A stretch of 51,278 bases of DNA from Clostridia bacterium. GTDB lineage: Bacteria > Bacillota > Clostridia > Peptostreptococcales > Anaerovoracaceae. Location of the stretch: the NCBI GenBank assembly GCA_024403115.1, contig JAKSSL010000006.1, positions 1 to 51,278 of the forward strand, written 5' to 3'. A program made the translations under genes and the position numbers. How positions within the stretch are numbered: the stretch's first letter is position 1; every line of letters starts with the position of its first letter. Of this stretch, positions 1 to 8,463 are shown one piece after another. The notes below the pieces were generated by a model. That model saw only the letters and a program-made list of their open reading frames with translations. It was not told the origin of the DNA and ran no database searches.

Positions 1-55
1 CGATTGTACCAATGTTAATATGTGGTTTGTTTCTCTCGAATTTTTCTTTTGCCAT
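1..55 (-). CDS. tuf: Elongation factor Tu, N-terminal fragment
   Basis: Reading leftward from an ATG at 55, the first 18 codons give MAKEKFERNKPHINIGTIG, the near-invariant N-terminus of bacterial EF-Tu just before the GHVDHGKT P-loop. An AAAGGAG ribosome binding site lies at 64-70. The rest of the gene is beyond the window edge. EF-Tu delivers aminoacyl-tRNA to the ribosome as a GTP complex. The gene stands behind its own promoter and leader, not directly behind fusA, because the gene upstream on the same strand (the YkuD protein) ends in a terminator. Identity is secure despite the short fragment because this N-terminal string is so conserved. Confidence 0.93.
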   Translation of the reverse strand, partial: MAKEKFERNKPHINIGTI

Positions 56-89
56 AATTATTTCTCCTTTACTAATATTATTTGGCTGC

Positions 90-168
90 AAGACACTTAG
101 CTATTGTGCCTTACTGAAATTCGTGATTTTGAGCGTCCTCAAAACCAGTATTGCACCTTCGCAATACT
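90..168 (-). promoter_or_regulatory. tuf 5' leader with three successive hairpins
   Basis: Three inverted repeats follow the predicted tuf start. Hairpin 1 pairs 161-168 with 147-154 (8 bp, 6-nt loop). Hairpin 2 pairs 138-144 with 127-133 (7 bp, 4-nt loop). Hairpin 3 pairs 106-112 with 90-96 (7 bp with one G-U, 9-nt loop). None is followed by a T-run, so these are not terminators. The first begins essentially at the predicted +1, a position that can protect an mRNA from 5' decay. The regulatory role is inferred. Confidence 0.5.
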
Positions 169-173
169 CTATA

Positions 174-203
174 ATTTTACCATATTTTCTAATTCTATTG
201 CAA
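174..203 (-). promoter_or_regulatory. tuf promoter (sigma-A type)
   Basis: On the minus strand TTGCAA (198-203) and TAAAAT (174-179) are separated by 18 nt. Transcription would start near 167, which is also the outer edge of the first leader hairpin. Confidence 0.65.
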
Positions 204-210
204 GATAGAA

Positions 211-243
211 AAGAAAAAAGCTGTTCACAAAGAACAGCTTTTA
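211..243 (-). terminator. Terminator of the TCS-groESL-YkuD operon
   Basis: A 9-bp stem (218-226 with 232-240, 5-nt loop) is followed on the minus strand by a T-rich run. It lies a few bases after the stop codon of the YkuD gene. Confidence 0.9.
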
Positions 244-247
244 TGTA

Positions 248-886
248 TTATTCCTGAACGTCCCATTCACCATAAGTTTCTGGGCTTAAATTCTTTAAAT
301 AATCTATTACCATTACACACTCAGGATCAATATTTTCCATTATGAATTTCATCTTGCTGGCAGGAACTGCAACGCAACCTTCTGTAAAAGGCTTTTCCTC
401 TCCGAAGCAGTGAAGGAATATGGCATTGCCTTTCTTTGAATCGCACTCAGGATTGTAATCAATATTCATTCCATACTCATAAGCTGTTGGATAGGCAATT
501 AAATGCTCGCTCATTCCAGTATTTAGCTGAGGATAATCCTTCAAGCTTATCATAGTGTTATAGTGGCAATTAGGGTCAGCTGACCAGTAGTCCTCCTCAC
601 GAAGCTTATGGTAGTCAAGCTTTGTTGCTGGCTTTTCAGCTACTCCAAAAGCATTGTTCAGCTTGAACGTGCCAATGGGAGTTTTACCGTCTCCGTCTCT
701 TTCCTTGCCTAGACCTCGTGGTCCCATAATAGCAGGAGTTGACATGAGTTCATACCACTTTCCATCTTCTCCCTTTTCGTTTAGATATACTGAGCAAGTT
801 GTAAGACCTACACCGGCAACTAGAATAAATTGATTAACTCCTCTTTCTTCACCGATTTTAGCCATCCATTCACGAGATAATTTCAT
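248..886 (-). CDS. L,D-transpeptidase-type YkuD catalytic-domain protein
   Basis: A 212-aa protein with the ErfK/YbiS/YcfS/YnhG (YkuD) fold signature. DGDGKTPIGTF (residues 64-74) matches the family's G-x-R/K-T-P-x-G-x-F block. The catalytic region has His159 and Cys171 in HCFGEEKPFTEGCVAV. Family members form 3-3 peptidoglycan crosslinks or attach proteins through a catalytic Cys. No signal peptide or membrane segment is seen at the N-terminus (MKLSREWMAKIG), which is odd for a wall enzyme. It could be a soluble YkuD-fold enzyme with another substrate. It starts 10 nt after the groEL stop with a GGAGG site, and ends the operon at a terminator, so it is cotranscribed with the chaperonin and a two-component system. 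Confidence 0.8.
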   Translation of the reverse strand: MKLSREWMAKIGEERGVNQFILVAGVGLTTCSVYLNEKGEDGKWYELMSTPAIMGPRGLGKERDGDGKTPIGTFKLNNAFGVAEKPATKLDYHKLREEDYWSADPNCHYNTMISLKDYPQLNTGMSEHLIAYPTAYEYGMNIDYNPECDSKKGNAIFLHCFGEEKPFTEGCVAVPASKMKFIMENIDPECVMVIDYLKNLSPETYGEWDVQE

Positions 887-896
887 ATGGTGCCTC

Positions 897-2534
<1,638 letters not shown>

Positions 2535-2804
2535 CTACTCTACAACGGCCAAAATGTCCTTTTGGTCCATAAGCATATATTTTTCTCCATCGTATTTAAC
2601 TTCTGTTCCGCCATACTTGGCAAAGACAACCTTGTCGCCTGCCTTTACTTCCATTTTAACCTCATCAGTTCCAGGGCCTACTGCAATTACTTCAGCAAGT
2701 TGTGGTGCTTCCTTAGCACTGCTTGTTAAAATCAAGCCACCCTCTGTCTTTTCCTCTGCTTCAAGTTTTTTAAGTAAAACTCTTGATCCTAATGGTTTAA
2801 TCAT
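2535..2804 (-). CDS. groES: Co-chaperonin GroES
   Basis: An 89-aa GroES, slightly shorter than the usual 94-97 aa. It contains the start MIKPLGSRVLLKK, the mobile-loop region EEKTEGGLIL that contacts GroEL, and the C-terminal strand QKDILAVVE. The ATG at 2804 is preceded by GGAGGG. Only 9 nt separate it from the stop of the upstream histidine kinase. A weak internal promoter in the kinase 3' end cannot be excluded (TATAGT -10-like box near 2840), but no CIRCE or CtsR-type operator is visible. Confidence 0.96.
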   Translation of the reverse strand: MIKPLGSRVLLKKLEAEEKTEGGLILTSSAKEAPQLAEVIAVGPGTDEVKMEVKAGDKVVFAKYGGTEVKYDGEKYMLMDQKDILAVVE

Positions 2805-2813
2805 ATGTCCCTC

Positions 2814-4256
2814 CTAATTATTTTGTGCCTTCACTATATTCATTTCGAACCAGAAAGTTGTTCCCTTTCCTAGTTTTGATGTAACTCCTAATTTAAACTT
2901 ATGCAAGTTAAGAATTTCTTTACAAATGTTTAGACCTAAACCGCTACTGCCTTCAACGCGAGCGTGGTTTGCACTAGCTTGATAATATCTTTCCCATACA
3001 TGCTTTAGATCTTCCTTAGCGATGCCAGGTCCGTGGTCTTCAATTTCCACTCTCAACTTGTTATTAATGCGCTTTGCTCGAATAATTACTTCCTTGTCGT
3101 CTCCACCGTATTTAATAGCATTGTTGACGAAATTTGTAATTACTTGATTTATTCTAGCTTTATCCGCTTTTACATTATAGTTTGTCCTTGGAAGCTCAAG
3201 CTTAAATTTGTAACCATCCTGTTCAAGGATTTTATAGCTTTCCATAATTGACTTCATATTGTCATTAAACTTGAATACTTCTTTTTCAAGGACAATTTTA
3301 CCAGCTTGGAAACGGCTCACAGAAAGCATGTCGCTAACCAGCTGATTAAGTCTATCGCTTTCGTCTATGATGACTTGAATGTGCTTTGTTCGCTTCTCAG
3401 GATTGTCGCCAGAAAGATCCCTTATCATTTCGCCGTATGAGCGAATCATTGTAAGTGGAGTCTTCAAGTCGTGAGAAACATTAGCAATTAAGTCTTTCCT
3501 ATATGTCTCCGTTTTATCCAGTTCATAGGCCGCCGTATTCAAAGTGTCGGCCAAAGCATCGATTTCTGTAAAAGAACCTGTCTCGAAGTTAATGCTGTAG
3601 TTTCCGTTTGCCATTTCTGCCGCTGTATCAGTCATCTTGTTAATAGGCTTTGTAACCTTCCTGCTGATGAAATATGCAATCAGTAAGGAAAGTACCAGTG
3701 TTATTACAACTATGTAAATGAACTGGGCGCGGAAAATCGCAAGTGTGGAACTTACCGGATAAAGTGGGGAGAAAATGTACATTACATTGTAATCCCCTGT
3801 GGATTTTAATATTATTTTGGCGTAGGCCAAAGTATTCTTGGACGTGTCATTGTCCGAGAGCTTCAGGGAAATGGAGCTTTCATTGGAATTGTATAGCATG
3901 GCTTTTGCTTTTTCCAAATATGGCTTGTAGTAAGCACTCACGCTGTCGCTTACGAAAAAGTCTGGTGAGTGTGTGATTTTCCCATCACGATTCTCGATAA
4001 CAACATAGATGTCATCGGCTCTGGCTAAAGTCACAATGTATGTGTCTAAAGCGGGAGCGTTAACATTAATTTCTTGCTCGATTTGTGATCCTATTCTGTT
4101 AATTTCCCCTTCTTTCATGCTTTCATAGTAAAAGTCTATGAAGAAGTTTTGTAGCAAAGCTACAACAATTAACAGGATAACGGCGAAAGAAATCATGTAG
4201 GTGAACACTTTGACTCCGATGCTTTTGAAATCTATTTTTCTAGTCTTCGTACTCAA
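2814..4256 (-). CDS. Membrane sensor histidine kinase (HAMP, HisKA, HATPase)
   Basis: A 480-aa kinase. TM1 is at about residues 17-38 and TM2 at about 178-197, flanking a roughly 140-aa extracellular sensor. A HAMP linker follows (about 198-250), then the H box SHDLKTPLTMIRSYGE with phospho-accepting His262. The N box NQVITNFVNNAIKYG and the G1/G2 boxes (DHGPGIA, GSSGLGLNI) form the ATPase. The most upstream usable start is a TTG at 4256, overlapping the response regulator by 17 nt. The first internal Met (residue 21) would cut into TM1. It is cotranscribed with the regulator upstream and groES-groEL downstream. The signal is unknown. The linkage suggests an envelope or protein-folding stress sensor, which is inference. 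Confidence 0.92.
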   Translation of the reverse strand: MSTKTRKIDFKSIGVKVFTYMISFAVILLIVVALLQNFFIDFYYESMKEGEINRIGSQIEQEINVNAPALDTYIVTLARADDIYVVIENRDGKITHSPDFFVSDSVSAYYKPYLEKAKAMLYNSNESSISLKLSDNDTSKNTLAYAKIILKSTGDYNVMYIFSPLYPVSSTLAIFRAQFIYIVVITLVLSLLIAYFISRKVTKPINKMTDTAAEMANGNYSINFETGSFTEIDALADTLNTAAYELDKTETYRKDLIANVSHDLKTPLTMIRSYGEMIRDLSGDNPEKRTKHIQVIIDESDRLNQLVSDMLSVSRFQAGKIVLEKEVFKFNDNMKSIMESYKILEQDGYKFKLELPRTNYNVKADKARINQVITNFVNNAIKYGGDDKEVIIRAKRINNKLRVEIEDHGPGIAKEDLKHVWERYYQASANHARVEGSSGLGLNICKEILNLHKFKLGVTSKLGKGTTFWFEMNIVKAQNN

Positions 4257-4914
4257 ACTTGTATCCTACCCCTCTCATTGTAACAATGAAATCTCTGTAA
4301 GGGCCTAAGCTGTTTCTTAGGTTCTTAATGTGCGTATCAACTGTTCTGTCATAGCCGTAGAAGTCGTAACCCCAAATGTCTGACAGTAGCTTGTCACGAG
4401 ACAAGGCAACATTCTTGTTTCTGATTAAATAAACAAGAAGTTCATATTCCTTTGGAGTTAAGTTAAGTCTTTCTCCGTCTATGGAAACTGTTCTTGCTGC
4501 AAGGTTTACTTCCAAACCGCTAAAGCGTACAGTTTCGCTTTGTTGTTCCTGTGAGCTTGTCCTTGCAATAATCGCATTAATTCTTGCCATTAATTCCTTT
4601 GGTGAAAATGGCTTAACAATATAGTCGTCGATGCCCAGCTCAAAGCCGAAAAGTTTGTCATATTCTTCACTTCGCGCGGAAAGCATCACTGTAGGAATAT
4701 CCTTAATCTTTTTGATTTCCTTGCAAGCGCTATATCCATCAAGCTTTGGCATCATTATATCCATAATTATTAAATTGTAATCGTTTTCTTTGCATTTGTT
4801 GACGGCAACCATGCCATCTTCCGCTTCGTCAACTTCGTATCCGCCGAACTCGGCATATTCACGAATGACATCACGGATTTTTGCTTCGTCATCTACTACT
4901 AATATTTTATACAT
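4240..4914 (-). CDS. OmpR/PhoB-family response regulator
   Basis: A 224-aa regulator. The receiver domain begins MYKILVVDDEAKIRD with phospho-acceptor Asp52 (IIMDIMMP) and the conserved Lys in IVKPFSP. The C-terminal winged helix (Trans_reg_C) includes LTPKEYELLVYLIRN and the DNA-contact end RTVDTHIKNLR through MRGVGYKF. The ATG at 4914 is chosen because AGAGAGG lies 8 nt upstream. A further-upstream in-frame start at 4941 has no ribosome binding site. It heads the five-gene operon with the histidine kinase, groES, groEL and the YkuD gene, and probably regulates that operon or envelope genes. Confidence 0.93.
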   Translation of the reverse strand: MYKILVVDDEAKIRDVIREYAEFGGYEVDEAEDGMVAVNKCKENDYNLIIMDIMMPKLDGYSACKEIKKIKDIPTVMLSARSEEYDKLFGFELGIDDYIVKPFSPKELMARINAIIARTSSQEQQSETVRFSGLEVNLAARTVSIDGERLNLTPKEYELLVYLIRNKNVALSRDKLLSDIWGYDFYGYDRTVDTHIKNLRNSLGPYRDFIVTMRGVGYKFEYED

Positions 4915-4983
4915 TGTAGTACCTCTCTTTTCGAATACCATCCTATTTGTCTACCTTTTTGAAAGGCACACACACTCTGTTAA

Positions 4984-5012
4984 TTTTAACATATTTAAGA
5001 AAAATAATCAAA
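4984..5012 (-). promoter_or_regulatory. Promoter of the TCS-groESL-YkuD operon
   Basis: TTGATT (5007-5012) and TAAAAT (4984-4989) are separated by exactly 17 nt on the minus strand. This is a sigma-A promoter about 60 nt before the response regulator ATG. No CIRCE, CtsR or obvious operator repeat overlaps it. Confidence 0.75.
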
Positions 5013-5029
5013 GTGGGCAGGGATAAATA

Positions 5030-5060
5030 AAAACAGGGGCAAAGAAGCTGTCCCTGTTGT
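5030..5060 (-). terminator. Terminator after the serine hydrolase gene
   Basis: The stem pairs 5053-5059 with 5033-5039 and is followed on the minus strand by TTTTTATTT. It insulates the hydrolase gene from the response-regulator promoter just downstream. Confidence 0.8.
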
Positions 5061-5070
5061 TTTCATATAT

Positions 5071-6522
5071 CTATTTTCGAGTAAATTCTATTGCTTCTGT
5101 TCCTGGGTCTAGCTTTGCTTTTAAAGCTAGCACCTTACCACCTTCAAGAACAAATTCCACAGGTGCTGTTACCACCAAAGTGTCCTCTTTCACATCCTTG
5201 ATAAGGAAAGTATCGTAGTGGAAGTGTTCCAAAGGATGAGAATTACCGCGGAATATTGCTTTAATACCAGCTGCCTGGGTAACTATGGACATTTCTCCAT
5301 AGCCATTATGCCAGTATTTTCCTGTATAGGCATTCAGGTCTAAGCTTGGACTTGTGCCAGGCTCTCTTGTAAGCTTGCTTACCAAATCCACATCCCAGTC
5401 ATTACGCATTTCATCAATGTCGTCCATGCGCTTTGCAAACTCAGTGGCCCAATCAGTTTTAGGCAAATCCAAAAGCTCATCCATTACAGTATAAAATACG
5501 GAGAATAGAGGAGTCTTGCTGGCGTGATGCATATTGATATATGCGGCAAAGCATAGCTTTACATCTTCTACAAAAGCAAATAATGTGCAGTATCCCTCTA
5601 TTTCACCTGTGTGGAATACGATGTCATGGCCCTTATGTCTATGACAGAACCAGCCTAAACCGTATCCGCCCTCTTTTACTAGACCTGGCCATTCCCACTT
5701 CCAAATGTCGTGGTCTATTTGCTTCTTGTGCATCTCGTCCATCTGCTTTTCAGAAATAAGCTGAACCCCATCAGCAGTTTTACCCCTGTTGCAGTTAAAC
5801 TCAAGCCATTTCATCGCATCGTCCAAATGAGTTGAAATTCCGGCGCAAGGATCCCCTGGTGTAAGGTCCCAAACAGGAAGCTTTTGAGCGATTCCATAAT
5901 AGTTCCAATAAGGAGTGGCCACCTTTTCAAATTGATAAATATCCTTATAGCAAGGAACGCTATGGTCCATACCTAGAGGTTTGAAAATCCATTCCCTGAT
6001 CATTTCCTCCCAGGAAAGACCGCTCACCTTTTCGGCGATGGCACCGATTAGAGTATAAACAGTATTGTTATATATCATTTCCTTTCTAAAAGGACTTCTT
6101 GATTTAAGATATGCTAAGCGTTTGTATAACTCTGCTCTGTCAATGGTATCGCACCACAGAGCATCGTGTTCAGATAGACCAGTTCTATGCATAAGCATAT
6201 CTCGTATAGTGCATTTTGCTGATGCCTCTTCATCGTCCATTTTAAAGTCAGGAAGATATTCTACAATTGGAGTGTCGTAATCGATTAAGCCTTTGTCAAC
6301 TAGAATTGCTATTAAAGCAGAAGTGAAGGCTTTGGAACAGGATGCGATACACCAAGCGTGATCCCCTGTCAATTTCTCTTCACTTTCTAAGTCGGCAAAA
6401 CCAAAGCCTTGACTTAAAACATTCTCACCATTAAAGTTTACTGAAAGGGCCATACCGGGCACTTTGTAGCGCTCAACTTCAGCCTCAATATATTCACCAA
6501 TATTCTTAAGTTTATCCTTCAT
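5071..6522 (-). CDS. Serine hydrolase, beta-lactamase class C / PBP-like
   Basis: A 483-aa protein of the beta-lactamase family (Pfam PF00144 type). The SxxK nucleophile motif is SCSK at residues 61-64. A YNN-type Tyr motif lies in IYNNTVYTLIG, and an HTG triad equivalent in FHTGEIEGY. Such proteins include esterases, D-aminopeptidases and DD-peptidases, and the substrate cannot be read from sequence. No signal peptide is seen, suggesting a cytoplasmic enzyme. The ATG at 6522 is preceded by AAAGGAG (6 nt). Extending the frame upstream would run through a terminator and the tRNA-Lys gene, so that longer start is rejected. No good promoter lies in the 40 nt between the tRNA terminator and the gene. 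Expression may depend on tRNA read-through. Confidence 0.85.
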   Translation of the reverse strand: MKDKLKNIGEYIEAEVERYKVPGMALSVNFNGENVLSQGFGFADLESEEKLTGDHAWCIASCSKAFTSALIAILVDKGLIDYDTPIVEYLPDFKMDDEEASAKCTIRDMLMHRTGLSEHDALWCDTIDRAELYKRLAYLKSRSPFRKEMIYNNTVYTLIGAIAEKVSGLSWEEMIREWIFKPLGMDHSVPCYKDIYQFEKVATPYWNYYGIAQKLPVWDLTPGDPCAGISTHLDDAMKWLEFNCNRGKTADGVQLISEKQMDEMHKKQIDHDIWKWEWPGLVKEGGYGLGWFCHRHKGHDIVFHTGEIEGYCTLFAFVEDVKLCFAAYINMHHASKTPLFSVFYTVMDELLDLPKTDWATEFAKRMDDIDEMRNDWDVDLVSKLTREPGTSPSLDLNAYTGKYWHNGYGEMSIVTQAAGIKAIFRGNSHPLEHFHYDTFLIKDVKEDTLVVTAPVEFVLEGGKVLALKAKLDPGTEAIEFTRK

Positions 6523-6560
6523 ATCTTGCTCCTTTGGCTTATGAAAAGCCCTAATAAACA

Positions 6561-6580
6561 AAAACCCAGCTTCAGCTGGG
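6561..6580 (-). terminator. tRNA-Lys terminator
   Basis: A perfect 7-bp stem (6574-6580 with 6565-6571) with a 2-nt loop is followed by TTTTTG on the minus strand. It begins only 8 nt after the encoded CCA end. Confidence 0.88.
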
Positions 6581-6588
6581 TAAAAAAA

Positions 6589-6664
6589 TGGTGCGCGATC
6601 AGGGGTTCGAACCCTGGACACCCTGATTAAGAGTCAGGTGCTCTGCCAGCTGAGCTAATCGCGC
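6589..6664 (-). tRNA. tRNA-Lys (anticodon CTT)
   Basis: Minus-strand cloverleaf. The acceptor stem is GCGCGAT/ATCGCGC (6658-6664 with 6593-6599). The D arm begins GCTCAGCTGGCAGAGC. The anticodon stem CCTGA/TCAGG closes loop CTCTTAA (anticodon CTT, reading AAG). The T arm is CAGGG-TTCGAAC-CCCTG, the discriminator is A, and CCA is encoded in the DNA. All canonical stems pair. Confidence 0.97.
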
Positions 6665-6696
6665 ACAAAAATATTAAAATCTTTCGAACACATAAG

Positions 6697-6725
6697 AGTA
6701 TACTCTCAAAATATGACCTTGTCAA
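6697..6725 (-). promoter_or_regulatory. Strong tRNA-Lys promoter
   Basis: Consensus TTGACA (6720-6725) and TATACT (6697-6702) with 17-nt spacing on the minus strand, about 33 nt upstream of the mature tRNA 5' end. Confidence 0.9.
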
Positions 6726-6739
6726 GCATTTACAAGGAA

Positions 6740-6770
6740 AAATATGAGTGCATTTTTCAATGCACTCTTT
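6740..6770 (-). terminator. Terminator after radA-DUF1653
   Basis: A 9-bp stem (6759-6767 with 6746-6754, 4-nt loop) followed by ATATTTTT on the minus strand. It begins a few bases after the DUF1653 stop codon. Confidence 0.88.
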
Positions 6771-6771
6771 T

Positions 6772-6984
6772 TTAATCTTCTATTTTGTAGTATCTAGGTC
6801 CGCTGTATCCATCTCTTTCAACATGCTCGAACCACATGCTAACAGGTCTAGCCCAAAGACCAAAGTCTCCGTAAAGACTGCGGTACAAAACCAACTCTTC
6901 CAAAGTTTCAGTATGTTTTCCTACGCCTATTACCTCGTATTCATTGCCTTTAAAATGGCGATATTTTCCTTTTTCTATTTCCAT
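6772..6984 (-). CDS. DUF1653 family protein
   Basis: A 70-aa protein matching the DUF1653 pattern: KYRHFKGNEYEVIGVGKHTE, then LEELVLYRSLYGDFGLWARP and SMWFEHVERDG near the end. The family is common in Clostridia and proteobacteria and has no established function. It probably forms a small beta-rich fold. Its ATG shares one base with the radA stop (TAATG), so translation is coupled to radA. That gives a loose link to DNA repair by context only. A terminator follows directly. Confidence 0.85.
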   Translation of the reverse strand: MEIEKGKYRHFKGNEYEVIGVGKHTETLEELVLYRSLYGDFGLWARPVSMWFEHVERDGYSGPRYYKIED

Positions 6985-8351
6985 TAGTCCTCCAAAGCTT
7001 TTATAGCCTCATAAATATTTTTAACACCTACAACTTCTGCTGAATTTGCTTTTACCTTAGATGCACTTTTTGCTGGTAGAATAATCTTTGTATAACCTAG
7101 GCGCATTGCTTCTGCCGCAATTTTATCAGCATTGCTTACGCTACGGATTTCTCCTGTCAAGCCGATTTCGCCTATGGCAATGACTCTCTCCTTTGGCACG
7201 TAGCCTTTAGCTGAAGAGAATATGGCCAAAGCTAAAGCCAAATCAACAGATGTGGAATCCGGTCTAAGTCCACCAACGACATTGGTATACACATCCTTAT
7301 CCGACAGATTTAAATATGCCCTTTTCTCTAAAACGGCCAAAATCATGCTAAGTCTTTGGTTATCAAAACCTATGGCTGTCCTTCTAGGGAAGCCTGCTCC
7401 TGCGCTTGCCACCAAAGCCTGAATATCAAATAGGACGCTGCGGCTGCCCTCATAGATGGCTGTGGTAATTGAGCCTTCTATTGGCTTATCGTTTTCCAAT
7501 AGATTGCCTGACAAATTGTCAACTTCGATAAGGCCTTCTTCCACCATTTGGAAAGCCCCTATTTCGCTAGTAGTTCCAAAACGATTCTTGTATGCTCTTA
7601 GAATTCTAAGTTCCTGATCTCTTTCTCCTGTAAAGTTAAGAACGCAGTCAACTAAGTGCTCTACAATCTTAGGTCCAGCAAGTTCTCCGCTCTTAGTAAC
7701 ATGAGCCACAATAAATGTTGGGATTCCATAGGATTTACCCAGCTTCATCAAAATATTGCCACAGACTCTCACCTGTGAAACACTGCCTGGAGCTGAATCT
7801 ATTTCGCTGGAATACATAGTTTGAATTGAGTCAATAATCAAAAACTTAGGTTTGATTTCCTCGCACATATCAATAATATTGTCCAGATTTGTCTCTGAGA
7901 CAACCAGCAAATTACCATCTAAATCCTTGCACACTCTGTCTGCACGGATTTTGATTTGTTCCTCAGATTCTTCTCCTGAAACATATAGGACTGTGCCCAA
8001 GTTTTTAGCTATATTTGCAGCGGCTTGCAATATTAAAGTGGACTTACCTATCCCTGGTTCACCAGAAATTAGAGTAAGAGAACCCTCTACTAAGCCTCCG
8101 CCTAAAACTCTATTAAGTTCATTGATGCCTGTATCTATACGTCCGAATTGACCGGATTTAACATCCTTAAGCTTGCTTGCAGACCTTGCTTTATTTGATC
8201 CAGTGCTTACTCTACTGCGGCTGTCTGCCACGTCGACCACTTTTTCCTCAACCATAGTGTTCCAAGCACCGCAAACGCATTGGCCCATCCACTTAGGACT
8301 TTCATATCCGCATTCCTGACATACGAAAACAGTCTTTGATTTCTTTGCCAT
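6984..8351 (-). CDS. radA: DNA repair protein RadA (Sms)
   Basis: A 455-aa RadA. It has an N-terminal zinc finger (CQECGYESPKWMGQCVCG), a RecA-like ATPase with Walker A GEPGIGKST near residue 100, the RadA signature YKNRFGTT, and a C-terminal Lon-protease-like domain (GGLRPDSTSVDLALALAI). RadA is a branch-migration helicase in recombination and natural transformation. One oddity: the second zinc knuckle reads CVC (Cys-x-Cys) where RadA proteins normally have CPxC, one residue shorter. The ATG is preceded by AAAGGAG. DUF1653 follows with a TAATG overlap. Confidence 0.96.
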   Translation of the reverse strand: MAKKSKTVFVCQECGYESPKWMGQCVCGAWNTMVEEKVVDVADSRSRVSTGSNKARSASKLKDVKSGQFGRIDTGINELNRVLGGGLVEGSLTLISGEPGIGKSTLILQAAANIAKNLGTVLYVSGEESEEQIKIRADRVCKDLDGNLLVVSETNLDNIIDMCEEIKPKFLIIDSIQTMYSSEIDSAPGSVSQVRVCGNILMKLGKSYGIPTFIVAHVTKSGELAGPKIVEHLVDCVLNFTGERDQELRILRAYKNRFGTTSEIGAFQMVEEGLIEVDNLSGNLLENDKPIEGSITTAIYEGSRSVLFDIQALVASAGAGFPRRTAIGFDNQRLSMILAVLEKRAYLNLSDKDVYTNVVGGLRPDSTSVDLALALAIFSSAKGYVPKERVIAIGEIGLTGEIRSVSNADKIAAEAMRLGYTKIILPAKSASKVKANSAEVVGVKNIYEAIKALED

Positions 8352-8386
8352 AATTTTCTCCTTTATGGGTCACCTTTAGTAAATAT

Positions 8387-8392
8387 ATTATA
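8387..8392 (-). promoter_or_regulatory. radA extended -10 promoter
   Basis: TGGTATAAT on the minus strand gives an extended -10 box about 34 nt before the radA ATG. The expected -35 position falls in the T-run of the preceding terminator and matches poorly, which is compatible with extended -10 dependence. Confidence 0.65.
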
Positions 8393-8408
8393 CCATTTGT
8401 GGGAGGAA

Positions 8409-8447
8409 TAAAAAAGGATGCTTCCTGTAAAAGTCAGGAAACATCCT
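8409..8447 (-). terminator. Terminator after the EF-G-like gene
   Basis: A 13-bp stem with one G-T pair (8435-8447 with 8415-8427, 7-nt loop) followed by TTTTTTATT on the minus strand. Confidence 0.92.
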
Positions 8448-8463
8448 AAATATACGAATAATA

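Noticed and set aside
12..257. 81-codon plus-strand frame across the tuf leader
   Set aside because: It lies over the tuf promoter and an operon terminator and has low-complexity hydrophobic composition typical of AT-rich spacers.
2805..2860. CIRCE or CtsR operator before groES
   Set aside because: No TTAGCACTC/GAGTGCTAA arms or CtsR heptad repeats are present here or before the operon promoter.
6523..6621. N-terminal extension of the serine hydrolase
   Set aside because: The extension would translate the tRNA terminator and part of the tRNA gene. A strong AAAGGAG precedes the internal ATG at 6522.
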